From positions 5,704,001 to 5,768,000 of the forward strand of contig NC_049561.1 in the NCBI RefSeq assembly GCF_013368755.1: a DNA stretch of 64,000 nucleotides, in the 5' to 3' direction. The stretch's first letter is position 1; the number at the start of each line of letters is the position of its first letter. A program made the position numbers and the translations under genes. The notes below the pieces were generated by a model that did not search any database, was not told where the DNA came from, and saw nothing but the letters and a program-made list of their open reading frames with translations. Below are positions 20,484 through 31,441 of the stretch, in pieces. Source of the stretch: Talaromyces rugulosus (taxonomy: Eukaryota > Ascomycota > Eurotiomycetes > Eurotiales > Trichocomaceae).

Positions 20484-22859
20484 ATGGTGACGAATCTGTC
20501 TCTACCTAGCTTCAGTTCTCCGCTACGCAGGGTGTCGAGGGAGAAAGGCGCGCCGAATCAGCAGCAGAATAATGCTCGCGAAGACAGCAGCAGCAGCAGC
20601 AATGTCAACACCGACAACACCGACAGCAACAAGGATGTCGCTCTGAATAACTATAATAATAACAATAATGACAAAAACAATGCGACGCCGGCGTCGGTCA
20701 CACTCAGCGAAGCACTCCGGAATAATCCCTTTGGGAATCCGTCACGTTCTCGCGCCCTGGCGTCGGAAGAAGTGCAGGATCAAACCGAGGAGCGTCATCA
20801 TCACCGCCAACGTCCAGAAATCGGAGATAAGGGGGGTCATTTCAATACCCCGCCATCCATGCTAGAAACACAGGCGCAAGTGCAGGATGATCTCAATAAA
20901 TCGTTGGGTGTACTAGCCCATCTCTTTCCAGATATTCGTGTCGAAGTCTTTCGTGAGCTTTTGACGCGCTTTGACGGAAACAGCCGCCTTCATCTCTGCG
21001 TCGAGCAGCTACTGAGACACAAAGACCAGTGGGTGCAAGGGCGGTGGAAGCTGCAGCCTGTGGACGGGGCCGACGAAAGTCAAGAGGATACCAGTGGTCA
21101 TGACCAAGAAGATAAAGTGCCGCCGCACGAGCTCTTTCGCAGCAAAGAATACAAAGACACCGTCAAAATGGTCTTGAGCAAGGAGTTTAGCGCTCTTAGT
21201 CGCAGTACCATTGACGCAGTACTGGCCGAGTCCAACTTTTCGTACACTCGGGCTCGTCCGATTCTAAAAGAGGTGTCGCGGAAGGGCTGGCGGGCGACGT
21301 TGAGTAATCTGAACCCGTTCAAACGCAAAAAGGACAAAGATGAAAACCCCCTGGTGGTCTGGGATCGGTCGGCGGAGGGAGGCCTGCAGCCGCGGCTCAA
21401 GAAGACTGGTTCTGGCGAACTCGACCTGGAGTTGTACGAGGTATTCATATTACCTTTTCTCCGTGATCAGAAGGAGATGCAAGAGATTCGGGATTTTCTT
21501 CTCTCGTTGGAGTTGAGTGAGCAGGAAGCAAGGGTTGAAAACGCCCTGTATGAATGCCAGTGTTGTCTGGATGATGTGACGTTTGAGCAGATCTCAACGT
21601 GCTCTTCAGACGGCCATGTGATCTGCTTTAGCTGTATTCGACGAACAATGCATGAAGCTCTTTTCGGCCAGGGCTGGGACAATTCGGTTTCCCCCGCAAT
21701 GTCTACTCTCAAGTGTGTCGCCCCCGTGAGCCACGGTGTTTGCGACGGACATCTCAGCCCGACGCTCATCAAACAGGCCATTCTCCTGGAAAAGGCGGGC
21801 TCGGAGACATACCGCAAGTTTGAAGAACGCGTGGCCTCTGAAGCACTCTTGAAATCTCGGCTCAAGCTGGTACACTGTCCTTTTTGCACGTATGCAGAAG
21901 TTGACCCAGTCTTCCACCCAGCGAATCAAAAACTTGAGTGGCATTACCGGCGCGGCAACATTTTCACTACGATTTTAACGACCATCTTCCTTCTCGATCT
22001 GATACCCCTACTTAGTATACCACTTTTAATACCGCTACTATTCTACCCCAACACGCTTACTGCCATATTCCGCACCTCGCTGCAAAACATGAGTCTCCGG
22101 TCACGCAGCCAGCGGTTTTTATGCAAAAACCCTTCGTGCCGACGCCCCAGCTGCATGACCTGCCGCAAGCGTTGGCGAGACCCTCATTCATGCGAAGAGC
22201 CGCTGCAGCAGTCGCTGCGCACGACAGTCGAAGCTGCGCGCACGGCATCCATCAAACGAACCTGTCCTCGATGCAATCTGTCGTTTGTCAAGTCCTCTGG
22301 CTGCAACAAACTCACTTGCGTGTGTGGCTATTCCATGTGCTATCTCTGCCGCAAGGCACTCAATAGCACGCCCGGAGACACAACAAATAATAATAATAAC
22401 AACAACGACGAAGACGCCGATGTCGGCTATAAGCATTTCTGTGCACATTTCCGCGTTAACCCGGGCGCTCAATGTTCGGAATGCAACAAGTGCGAACTGT
22501 ACAAGGCCGAAGACGACGAAGAAATCGCGCGCAGGGCTGGCGAGAAGGCGGAGCGAGAGTGGCGCATGCGCCAGTCTTTGGCCAAGGGCAGCAGCACTAC
22601 TTCTAAAGAAAAGGCAGCAGTAATCCTCATAGACACAACCTCATCGTCACTCTGGGACCCAGACTCGGCGCAGCAACAGCAACATCTCTTACTCAATTCT
22701 GTCCTTCACCAGGGCGGCAAAAACAATAACAACAATAACGCCGCCGCGAATTCGTGGCGCTACTGGTGTAGCGAGGTCTGGAGAGACGGGCGATGGAGAT
22801 GGGAGGTTCAGGCTGCCGCGGATATGATTGTTGAAAAGGTCATTGTGGTTGATGTTTAG
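20484..22859 (+). CDS. RBR (RING-IBR-RING) E3 ubiquitin ligase, RNF216/TRIAD3-like
   Basis: A single-exon, 791-residue protein. The start at 20484 is the first ATG in a good context (ACCATGG). The N-terminus is Asn/Ser-rich and disordered. A CUE-like helical segment follows (LAHLFPDIRVEVFRELLTRF). RING1 starts at about residue 358 (CQCC...CFSCI). An IBR follows with CKNPSCRRPSCMTCRKRW. RING2 starts at about 594 with CPRC and a GCNKLTC segment whose first Cys (about 607) is the likely thioester cysteine. This spacing matches RNF216-type ligases, which take ubiquitin from E2 onto that cysteine before transfer. Unusual is a strongly hydrophobic stretch at about 494-522 between RING1 and IBR, which could anchor the protein in a membrane. 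Asn runs (encoded by AAT/AAC repeats) interrupt the C-terminal part. Confidence 0.88.
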   Translation: MVTNLSLPSFSSPLRRVSREKGAPNQQQNNAREDSSSSSNVNTDNTDSNKDVALNNYNNNNNDKNNATPASVTLSEALRNNPFGNPSRSRALASEEVQDQTEERHHHRQRPEIGDKGGHFNTPPSMLETQAQVQDDLNKSLGVLAHLFPDIRVEVFRELLTRFDGNSRLHLCVEQLLRHKDQWVQGRWKLQPVDGADESQEDTSGHDQEDKVPPHELFRSKEYKDTVKMVLSKEFSALSRSTIDAVLAESNFSYTRARPILKEVSRKGWRATLSNLNPFKRKKDKDENPLVVWDRSAEGGLQPRLKKTGSGELDLELYEVFILPFLRDQKEMQEIRDFLLSLELSEQEARVENALYECQCCLDDVTFEQISTCSSDGHVICFSCIRRTMHEALFGQGWDNSVSPAMSTLKCVAPVSHGVCDGHLSPTLIKQAILLEKAGSETYRKFEERVASEALLKSRLKLVHCPFCTYAEVDPVFHPANQKLEWHYRRGNIFTTILTTIFLLDLIPLLSIPLLIPLLFYPNTLTAIFRTSLQNMSLRSRSQRFLCKNPSCRRPSCMTCRKRWRDPHSCEEPLQQSLRTTVEAARTASIKRTCPRCNLSFVKSSGCNKLTCVCGYSMCYLCRKALNSTPGDTTNNNNNNNDEDADVGYKHFCAHFRVNPGAQCSECNKCELYKAEDDEEIARRAGEKAEREWRMRQSLAKGSSTTSKEKAAVILIDTTSSSLWDPDSAQQQQHLLLNSVLHQGGKNNNNNNAAANSWRYWCSEVWRDGRWRWEVQAAADMIVEKVIVVDV

Positions 22860-23090
22860 AAAACAAACTAGTTAGCGCTTTGAATAATTGTCTGCCTATT
22901 ACTATTGCTACTTATCATTATACTTTTTTATTTATTCTATAGCCTGTAGTCAATCTCGAGCTTGTCAGGGCTCCGTCCTTCTGACTGACTCTGTTTCATG
23001 TACTTTATATCAACTTGGTCATGATTGTTATTGTTATTAGTTTTTAGCGGTGCTATTGACAAAAAAAGAATAAGAACAGAGTTAAATTGC

Positions 23091-24581
23091 TCATACATCA
23101 TTTTGAATCTTGCCAAATTCAGGCAGAGCCCATTTTACCATCCATTCTGACCCGAGAATCTGCCGGGTAGTAGGACGATTCTCGGGTCTGAATAGGAGCG
23201 TCGGCCGTAGCATGTCGAAGATAGCATCCCTCTCTCTTGCGTCAAACATCGGCATCCCACTATCTCGCCTGGGCTGTTGCACGCTATCCTCAAACCGATC
23301 GTCCCAAGATCGGAAAGGATTGCGGTTTATTGGCTTGCCATCCTCGGTAAATTTTTCTCGCCGCGCCTCCCACTTCCTCCACCATTCAGGTGGAAGAATA
23401 CCAAGAGTATCGACATGCTCACAGGTCATGTCGTCCTCGGTCGCGAGAAATCCTTCAAACAACGGCCGCTGAGCGATGATAGAGCATATGGTACAGGCAA
23501 GAGTCCAGATGTCTGATGAAAAGGATAGAGGTTTATTTGGTTCAAACCGAGCCTCCGGCGAACGAATAACTAGTGGAGTGCGAGATTCGCATTTTGGCTC
23601 TTCTTTTGAGTATGAAAACGCTTCGCCAAAGTCTGAAAGCAAGATCCTGGCTTCTGCAAGTGTGATTTCCTCGCTTGCTTCCCCCAGCCATATGGGCGCA
23701 ATGCCGTGGGATGGGACACCAGGAGTAGGAATCGGACGACGACGGCCATCTAGATGAACAACTGGGTCAAGCTCCGGTTCTCCATATTTCCCATACAATT
23801 GTTCGAGTGAGATCTGGTCAAAAGTGGGCGGGACTTTTAAAAGAATATTGCCTAGGTGCAGGTCTCCCTGCACAATTCCTTGAGCATGTACATAATCCAC
23901 AACAAGAACGAGTTGCGCAGCCAATGACCGGGCCACGTCAAGCTGGAAAAGGCGAATCCACGAACCATCTTTCACCTGGGAGAGGCTAGCCCTCGCCACC
24001 GGCGCCGCAACGTAGCAAGCATGATTGCCATTTGGGCCATGAATGGTGAACCTGTCTAGGACCAAAGGTACTATCATCATCGTCGTCTTTGCGGGATTGT
24101 TGTTATTGTTTGCTAGAGAACAATGAGGACGCTGAGCGAGGGTGGATATAATGTCCACTTCATCCTTTGGGTTTGAGTTTGCTGTGCAGACTTTGACTAC
24201 AACGTATCTATTGGAGGATTGCTCATCTCGGGCCAGCCATGTAGTTGAATAGGAGCCATATCCCAGCTTATGAACAACTCGATATCGACCATGAAATTGA
24301 TCTCCAATTTGTACAGGGTGATAGCCCCCCTGTCGATAGTTCTCAAGTCTTTCGACTCCCTCGAGAGGTTCGTATAGGAGACGGGTATTAAAATCGTCAC
24401 TGCTTGCCATCAAGTTGAATGCGGCCATGGTGAACGCGCAGCAGGGTCGATGGCGATGAAGCAGTAGCATGCGCCCCTTACGGACAGGAGAATCAACCTG
24501 GGACCATTTATAATGTGGGCGCAACGACCGAGTAGCGAATAACAATAATTTACTCATTGCCGTATCATGTGGAGAGTTCAC
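23091..24581 (-). CDS. SRPK-like serine/threonine protein kinase
   Basis: A single-exon, 496-residue kinase of the SRPK-related fungal class. The lead-in GGYHPVQIGDQFHGRYRVVHKLGYGSYSTTWLA is typical of SRPKs, with a P-loop and then VVVKV as the ATP lysine. The catalytic loop reads VQGDLHLGNILL instead of HxD, so His is replaced by Gln but the catalytic Asp and Asn remain. The metal-binding motif is LLSDFGEA. SPEARF is close to the SRPK activation segment. The C-terminal FRPENRPTTRQIL is normal. The first about 50 residues (Arg/Leu/Ser-rich, few acidic) could be a mitochondrial presequence or a wrong start; the conserved part begins near MAAFNLMASS. It is convergent with the RBR ligase gene, with 231 nt between stops. 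Confidence 0.85.
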   Translation of the reverse strand: MNSPHDTAMSKLLLFATRSLRPHYKWSQVDSPVRKGRMLLLHRHRPCCAFTMAAFNLMASSDDFNTRLLYEPLEGVERLENYRQGGYHPVQIGDQFHGRYRVVHKLGYGSYSTTWLARDEQSSNRYVVVKVCTANSNPKDEVDIISTLAQRPHCSLANNNNNPAKTTMMIVPLVLDRFTIHGPNGNHACYVAAPVARASLSQVKDGSWIRLFQLDVARSLAAQLVLVVDYVHAQGIVQGDLHLGNILLKVPPTFDQISLEQLYGKYGEPELDPVVHLDGRRRPIPTPGVPSHGIAPIWLGEASEEITLAEARILLSDFGEAFSYSKEEPKCESRTPLVIRSPEARFEPNKPLSFSSDIWTLACTICSIIAQRPLFEGFLATEDDMTCEHVDTLGILPPEWWRKWEARREKFTEDGKPINRNPFRSWDDRFEDSVQQPRRDSGMPMFDARERDAIFDMLRPTLLFRPENRPTTRQILGSEWMVKWALPEFGKIQNDV

Positions 24582-25375
24582 CCAAGAGGTGTCTCGACAA
24601 GGGGACGAAAAAATCTCATGAGTTGTATCGGGTGGTTATAAACGCTAACCAGCTTCGACAAAGTAGTGGATAGAGTTAGCATCCACATTGGCTTATACTG
24701 CCCAGGCAATTCCCAGCATTGATCAGTGAGCAGGCATATAGCAGTTAGTGAGTACTCAGTATCGCTCAGTACTAATCACTGCTTATAGCACCCAGGGAGA
24801 GTCCAGTGGCCAAAGGATGATATATCACATGATGTCACGTAAAAGCGGTAAGGAAAGAACAAGGGCTGCTCATTCAATGTTTACATATATACGACCTACG
24901 TAGCTAAAACTCCCAAATCAAAACGTATACGTATATCATTGAAACCAACACCTCTACTATCTCCTCAATATACATCTGTACAATATGTGTGCGTTTAAAT
25001 ATAAACGCACAACTTCATAAGAAAGTAGTAAACTCTCGAGATATCATCAATCCAAGGGAAATAAAAGGTTGTGCCACCGAATATGGTGTTCTTGTCGGGC
25101 TTGGGTCGTCTTTCAGACAAAACATCAGGGGGAATATTCGAGAAATTCACAGGGAATAATAAATAAAAAAAAAGAAAGGTGAGTTGTGAAAAAGCAAACA
25201 GAAAAGAGAAAAAAACTCGGTGCAAAGTTTAGATATGTAAATAAGCTTGCAAAAATTACAGGGTTTTGAGAGTAGAAAGAAAAAAGAGTCAAGACGTCAT
25301 CGTAGAGAGCCGTCTTTGAAAAAGAAAATCCTATGTCCAAGTCGCAGTGTCCCTATTTATTACACTCTTTTCTTT
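24582..25375. other. Intergenic, kinase promoter and msbA 3' flank
   Basis: About 800 nt. Around 24725-24785 there is a cluster of short related cagtgag/cagtta/cagta motifs but no clear repeat unit. No gene seen. Confidence 0.45.
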
Positions 25376-27511
25376 CTAGTTCCATCCCAACGAGTTCTCT
25401 GACATCACTGGGGCGCTGATCATTGCGGTGCGGTTGCTTCGTCCACTGTTGTGGGAGATGCGGTTAGGGCCAGAGAGGAAACCAGTGTTGGCAGCTTCAC
25501 TCATCGACGCGCTGGGGACAGAGCTGGAACGCTGGTGCAACTGCTTGCGCTTCCGGTAGCGGCGGGCGACGTAGAACATGGCTCCGGCGTAAGCCGCAGC
25601 TCCAGCAGCGGCACCTACACCGATTCCAACAGCGCTACCACGAACACTGCCGCTGTTGCTAGCACCACCGTCGTTGGAGTTGCCGTTGCCGTTTCCTCCA
25701 GAAGAACCGCCATCCTGTCCATTGCCAGAGCCATTGTCAGAGCCGCCAGAGGGCTGCTGAGCGACCAATGGAATGTCGATGTTCAACATAGAGAACAGGT
25801 TCTTGATAGAGCTCTGGTCATAGGTGGGCTTGTCGTTGGGGGTGTTTGGTTGCTTGTACAGGTCGGAGGCAGGAGCTGAGCGCAGAGCGGTCAGGGTATC
25901 AACCAGATCACTAGGAATGTAGAACTTGATGAGAGTAGTGTTGTAGCCAAGACTAGTCACGGTGTCGTACGGGCCAAGCCAGAAGGGAGTGACCTTGTCT
26001 TGGACGATTGCAAGAGCATACGAGACACCAATAGGAGTGTAGTAATAGATCTGGTCTGGCCAGTCAATCGAGGTTGCCACAGTTGGCCATGACAAGTCCT
26101 GGTTGAAACCAAATTGCACCAGAGTCGAGTTTGGAGGAGCCTCAGGGGTTCCGCCAGGAGGCGAGATGACCTCAGGGAGCTGTGTTGGGGCGGTCGTTTC
26201 CGTACCAGCAGGACCGCTCGAGGTAGCAGTGGGAGTGATGACAGGTGGTGGAACGTAGGGATTGTCAGTGGCCGAGCTCTGGATAGTAGTCGAAGTGCTA
26301 GTAGTAGTGGGAGCAGGTTCGCTGGGTTTGGTGGTTGTCACTTGAGGCACCGAAGGAGACGCAGAGTGGGAAGAAGCGCTGGTGGTGGTAGTAGGCTTGG
26401 TGGTGATAGGCCTGGAAGATCCAGCAGGGCCAACAGAGCCAGAAGTGTGGCTATGGCTCGGAATCGCCGGCTGGGAAGGTGTGGTGCTTCCAGTTCCAGT
26501 GGTCTTGGTGGTGACGGAAGCACTTCCAGATGGCTTGGTGGAGCCGGAAGAGCTCGTAGTGGTCGGTCCAACGGATACATGGCTTGAGCTGGTGGTTGTA
26601 GGGACCGCAACACTGGAAGACCGGGTGGAAGTCTTGGTAGTGGTAGTCGAAGGGCCAGGGAATACAGAGCTCAGAGGCGGAAGCGACAAAATTGCAGGGC
26701 TAGAAGAGGTGCTTCCAGACGCGCTTCCAGACGTAGTTGCGGAGCCACTGGCAGTGGAAGTTGGGCTACCGGTGGTGGTAGAAACATAAACACTTGAGAG
26801 TCCGACTGTGATACCAGGCAAACCAGTTGTCGTCGCCGAACCAACACCTGATGACGAACTAGGTGAGAGCCCACCGAGCAGTCCACTTGTTCCTAGAAGA
26901 CCAGAGAGCAAATTGGGGTCGCTGGTAGACGTTGTTTTAGTGGTGTGAGTGGTTTGAGTGGTTTGAGCGCTGGGAGTGGTGACAGTGCCAGTGGTTGGTT
27001 GAAGGATGGTCGATGGCAAACCAGTGGTGGAGCCAACTGGGTTAAGCAATTTGGAAATTCCCGCGCCGAGATCTCCCAAGAAAGAGCCATCTGACGAAGA
27101 AGCAGTGGTCGTGGATACCTTGGTGGTGACGGGCTTAGCATCGGTGCTGTCCACAGTCACAGATCCAGCCTCAACAGAAGTCGGGGTGGCCTTGGCTGCC
27201 ACAGTGCCAGCTGCAGTTTTGGTCGTAGCTGCTCCAGTGGTGGTAGAAGTCTTGCCATCGGCGCCAACGTAGACGTAGATCGGCACGACGACAGTGTTAG
27301 AGTCCTCAGAGGAGGTGGAAGTAGACGTAGCTACAGTGGTTTTGCCATCACCAAAAAGCCCTCCAAACAGACCACCGTCCTCACCGGGGGACTTGGGCGT
27401 GTTCTGGCGCTTGACCTCCTTGGGGAAATAGTACTTTGGGCGGAGCTCTTCAGCGACAGATTGTGTCGCGCAAGATAGCACAGCGAGCGCTGCAACACTG
27501 ATTGAGCGCAT
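25376..27511 (-). CDS. msbA: Signalling mucin MsbA (Msb2 homologue)
   Basis: A single-exon, 711-residue cell-surface sensor. The start at 27511 opens a signal peptide (MRSISVAALAVLSCATQSVA). A very long Ser/Thr/Pro/Gly region follows, the heavily O-glycosylated mucin part. Next comes the conserved extracellular Msb2 domain with QIYYYTPIGVSYALAI, PYDTVTSLGYNTTLI, FYIPSDLVDTL and LFSMLNIDIPL. A Gly/Asn-rich linker precedes one transmembrane helix (AVGIGVGAAAGAAAYAGAMFYV) with a basic stop-transfer RRYRKRKQ and a short cytoplasmic tail. In Aspergillus and yeast this protein feeds Cdc42/Ste11-dependent filamentation and cell-wall MAPK signalling. Long antisense frames here only mirror its repetitive codons. 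Confidence 0.9.
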   Translation of the reverse strand: MRSISVAALAVLSCATQSVAEELRPKYYFPKEVKRQNTPKSPGEDGGLFGGLFGDGKTTVATSTSTSSEDSNTVVVPIYVYVGADGKTSTTTGAATTKTAAGTVAAKATPTSVEAGSVTVDSTDAKPVTTKVSTTTASSSDGSFLGDLGAGISKLLNPVGSTTGLPSTILQPTTGTVTTPSAQTTQTTHTTKTTSTSDPNLLSGLLGTSGLLGGLSPSSSSGVGSATTTGLPGITVGLSSVYVSTTTGSPTSTASGSATTSGSASGSTSSSPAILSLPPLSSVFPGPSTTTTKTSTRSSSVAVPTTTSSSHVSVGPTTTSSSGSTKPSGSASVTTKTTGTGSTTPSQPAIPSHSHTSGSVGPAGSSRPITTKPTTTTSASSHSASPSVPQVTTTKPSEPAPTTTSTSTTIQSSATDNPYVPPPVITPTATSSGPAGTETTAPTQLPEVISPPGGTPEAPPNSTLVQFGFNQDLSWPTVATSIDWPDQIYYYTPIGVSYALAIVQDKVTPFWLGPYDTVTSLGYNTTLIKFYIPSDLVDTLTALRSAPASDLYKQPNTPNDKPTYDQSSIKNLFSMLNIDIPLVAQQPSGGSDNGSGNGQDGGSSGGNGNGNSNDGGASNSGSVRGSAVGIGVGAAAGAAAYAGAMFYVARRYRKRKQLHQRSSSVPSASMSEAANTGFLSGPNRISHNSGRSNRTAMISAPVMSENSLGWN

Positions 27512-30500
27512 GTTGGGCGGGACGTCTCGCGTATTAGGACCACGGCCGAGATGTTGGTAAATAACCACCCAAACACAGCTCACTGGTTTTTTTTCGATTC
27601 CACCAATGTTCCGTTCTTCACGAAGTACTCAAAAGGGTCGCAATCTGAAACTAGCGAATGAAAGCGGTGTGGTAATTGTGGTAAAGAATCGAGCTGATCA
27701 AAGAATGAATGTTCCAAAAGTCTAACGATTTCTTCTTGCTACCCGTGAATGAGCGGACTTGGGATGGAAAGGTCCCGGTAAGCGAGCGTGTGCGAGAGTG
27801 GTAAACGAATGTAGTTGGGACGTAAACGTCGAAAGATGCGGTGGGCAGGCGTTAGGGGGGCCTCGCTAAAGGATGGACAGAACGCGACGAAGGCGAGCGG
27901 AGGAGGGCGAGGATAAGTTGTCTAGTCGTCCCTTCAAGCCGTCGACATAGGCAAGCGAAACATGTCAAACGACAGCACCAGCAAAAAGCATTAACGAAGG
28001 GAAGGAGAGGCGGAGAGTGAGGGAAGAAGAAGAAGAGGTCTGGAGAGCGAGAGAGACGCGAGGCAGGGGCGGGCGGGCACAGAAACGGGGGGCCTGGGGG
28101 GGGGAAGGCAGGCAGGCGCCGGGTACGACCACGCACCCACGGCCCAGCTAATAATAAAAGCGCCGCGCTAACGGCTTTGGTGCCGGCCCGGATGGCCCCA
28201 CAGCGGGATGCCAGCGACTAGCCGTCACACCCAGTAATTACGCCATAGTAATGGCCTGTTACGCCCGTATTGCCTACAATAATCATTAATTACTCTCTTG
28301 CACGAATACTGAGTAGCCCCTTGCTTCCTCTGATACAGCTACTCGAAGCTTGGCCAAAACTCTCCAGCCTCGATCGATAGATTATTTCGCCAACTCGTTC
28401 ATTATTATTGTTATTGTTATTATTACTCTCCGCTGCATCCTTGACGACAAAGCTCTGTCAGCAGAAAATCGTTTCCCCAATCAGCCCCGGCCGCCTGGGT
28501 CGGAGTCCTGAGAGCCCGATAAGCTTGGTCAATCACGAACCGTCAGCAGGTGGGCCTCGTGAAATTGTTGTTTTTTCTTGGTGGAACGGGCATGTTTACT
28601 ACCTTTACGCTCTATCTGATGACAATGCTGATGGTCCGTCTTCTTGACTGTTAGTCTATTGCGCACATGTCTACACACTACTGCCATTCCTTCCAACGCA
28701 TCATGTTACTGCAGGAACAGACCATGAGGGGACTGTAGCTGCAGAAGGAACCGAACCATAGGGCCAATTGAGTGATGTGCAACGGCTAAACCAAAACAAC
28801 CATGACTTGGCGCCAGAGCTGTTAGTCGACTGGCCGCGGCCCCGGCCATTCGAAGCATGTTGGGAGGCTTAGCATGCAGCTTGCACAAAGCAAACACCAT
28901 CAAGAAGAAAGTAGTAGTAGTGTGGTACGCACTACGTACATCGCTTTTCATAGGAGTACGGTAATTAACTAACTCCCGCATACCCTCTGGTAACATACTT
29001 GTATACGTTCACATGGACCCTGAGTTAATAAAACTGGGCTCCACCCGCGAAATTACTACTGGCTCTTATTGGCTATGTATCTCCCAAAAACGGCAAGGCG
29101 CGCAGGGGCAAGCGCCACCCCCAGTGGTCGACGGTTAGCGCCAAGCCCCACCACGGCGGTGCCTGGACGTGGCAGGATGGCTGTCTGCGTGTGCAGAGCA
29201 GTCCGTAGGTTACATGCCCGCCAAAAACCCGCCGACCGAGTTCCTCTTCTTCTCCCCCTCGCATTAATAATAATACGTATTTCTTGCCAAAAATCATCTG
29301 ACGCGCTCTCTTCGCCTTCTGGAATTCCGGGCCAACATCCAGCAGCCTATGACGGCCCACTGCGTGTGTTGTTCCCACATCATCACTGTTGTTATTTGGC
29401 GCCACGCACGCGCGTTCTCTTCAACCCTTGCGACGCCGATGATCCAGCCTCGTCCGCCAATACACACCGATCCATGACCGTTCTATCTCTGGAGTCTGAT
29501 GAGGCGTCGCGCGACAGGAAAACCCAAAATCAAGAATGCCGGACCAGCCTAGCCAGGTTCGTTCAACGGTATCCATACTGAGAGAGCGAAGGTCTTTGAC
29601 CCCTGACTAACCAGCGCGCCTGCGTTCACTAGTACGTACTAGTCCTCTTTTTTCGCTTGTCTCGTAACCTGCAAAGCACGTTTGCTAACCCAGAAACGAA
29701 CGTGACACATGTGCGCATTTTTTCCCACCCTGGCTATCAGCCTAAGAGCCTAAGAGCCTAAGACTGGCGCTCTTTTGGGCCACGCAGCTTTGCCGTTGCA
29801 GGTGTAGCGGGCCCCTCCAACACCGGAGCCATTCCCGTATCACTGTCGTCCAGGCCAGACTAGTTATTCTCCGGCCCTTTGCCTCTCATGTAAGTTGTAA
29901 CGCGTGAAATGGCGATCGACATCATCGATCATTGCGATTTATCAGTCGGGCTTGGATCTGCAAGCGCTATCTTGTATGCTCTCTACCGAGGACCAGACTC
30001 AGCCGTCTGACTTTGAGGTCTCAAGATCACGACAAACAAACTAGTTACGAATCTTACAACCATCCTAACAACTCGCTCATGTCCATTGGCGATCGCCAAA
30101 GCTCAGGTCAAGTGTCAACTTCCAAGTCCAAAAAACAAGACCTTAAACTGCAATGATCTGATAGCTCTGGTCATTTCACGCAATGCTAGTCTGCAGTCTG
30201 GACTTCTTTTCGGACTTTTTCTCCGTCTAGCTACCCCTGCCAAGAAGCTACATTAGCATTTGCATCTGGCAACTTGCTGGGTCCCGATTCAGGCGTGATC
30301 AGGCATGCTATCTGCCATGCAATGGCCAAGCCAACAAGTCAGCAACAGGATACGATTACGGAGTACTACTTCTGTTAGAAGTGAGCCCCAAGCGTAAATT
30401 TGTGTAAAAAAGTAATCCACATCACATCACCGCAATTCCGGGTAGCCACACATTGTTCCTTCCTACGGGATAATCCACGTTACGGGGTATTTAATATTAG

Positions 30501-31441
30501 CAATCTGTGCCGAGACCTTGTTATTGTGCAATCCCCATTCAAGTGCACAGGTGCAGGTGTACACGGTACCTCCTAGCAATTTCTCTATGCGTGTGTCCAA
30601 TGTCGAGAACCGTGGCGTGGTATGTGGATGTGTAACACGCTATATGTGATGTGATGTGTGTATACTGAGACCGCGTCTCTAGCTGTAAACAACATGCATG
30701 ACAACTCTAGCGAGTCCTTAATCTTTCCATTGAACAAATTATTTTTTTCCTTGTGTTAATCGTATTAGTCGGTTTAGTGGTAATGACTTGTCATTCATTA
30801 TTATATCTTGCTATCTTGTCAAGCGGCATTCATAACCCATGATCCATTTGACACGTATAAGAACCCAATGCCGTTTCTCTCTAGGTTATTGTATGTTATA
30901 TTATATTGGAAAATAAAATGTAAATATGTTTTGTATAATTGGTTTGAGTTGTTGTTGTGATCTGGCGTTTGAGATTTTTGATTGTTATGTGTTGAGTAAA
31001 TATAAAAAATATATATCTAATTCTCTACTTATTTTGGATACATCAATTGGTAACACGGATGTCAACTAGTTACATGTAATTTCAATGTTGTTCCATACCA
31101 TTTAACACCAATCAATAATCATGTAAGTTAATTAATTATTATCAATTGTGTGGATGTTGCCACCCAGACAGGTCTGTGAGATACATATACCAAACATCCA
31201 TATCAGTGGTTCCCCATGGAAAAATGTCGGCAGGTATAGTAACATAGTTGACAGAGTGAGGCGACACCCCTAGCAAGCGACATCAGTTTTAATCACGCTG
31301 GAACTTGCTTACAGTGAAAAGAGCCGTGTCGTCAGTTAATCTTCAGTTGATTGAGTAGAGATGATAAGAGTGGCGAGTAATACTAGTACTACTACTACTT
31401 CTACTACTATACAAATTCCCAGTCCACAAAATCAAATATAC
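27512..31441. other. 3.9-kb gene-poor region upstream of msbA
   Basis: No open frame here has convincing codon structure or family resemblance. The first about 600 nt is purine-rich on the plus strand (pyrimidine-rich for msbA), typical of a long promoter/leader. An 8-nt tandem (AGCCTAAG three times) lies near 29738-29762. The part after about 30700 is AT-rich. A trinucleotide ACT run is at 31382-31409. It could hold long regulatory sequence or a non-coding RNA. Confidence 0.5.
29738..29762. repeat. Short tandem repeat, 8-nt unit x3
   Basis: Three head-to-tail copies of AGCCTAAG (with a partial fourth) in non-coding DNA. No function apparent. Confidence 0.6.

Noticed and set aside
25451..27272. 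Long plus-strand open frames opposite msbA
   Set aside because: They mirror the Ser/Thr/Pro repeat codons of the mucin and show unnatural composition.
29069..29581. 170-residue plus-strand open frame
   Set aside because: Biased Arg/Ala/Pro composition, overlapped by an opposite frame of similar length, with no domain resemblance.
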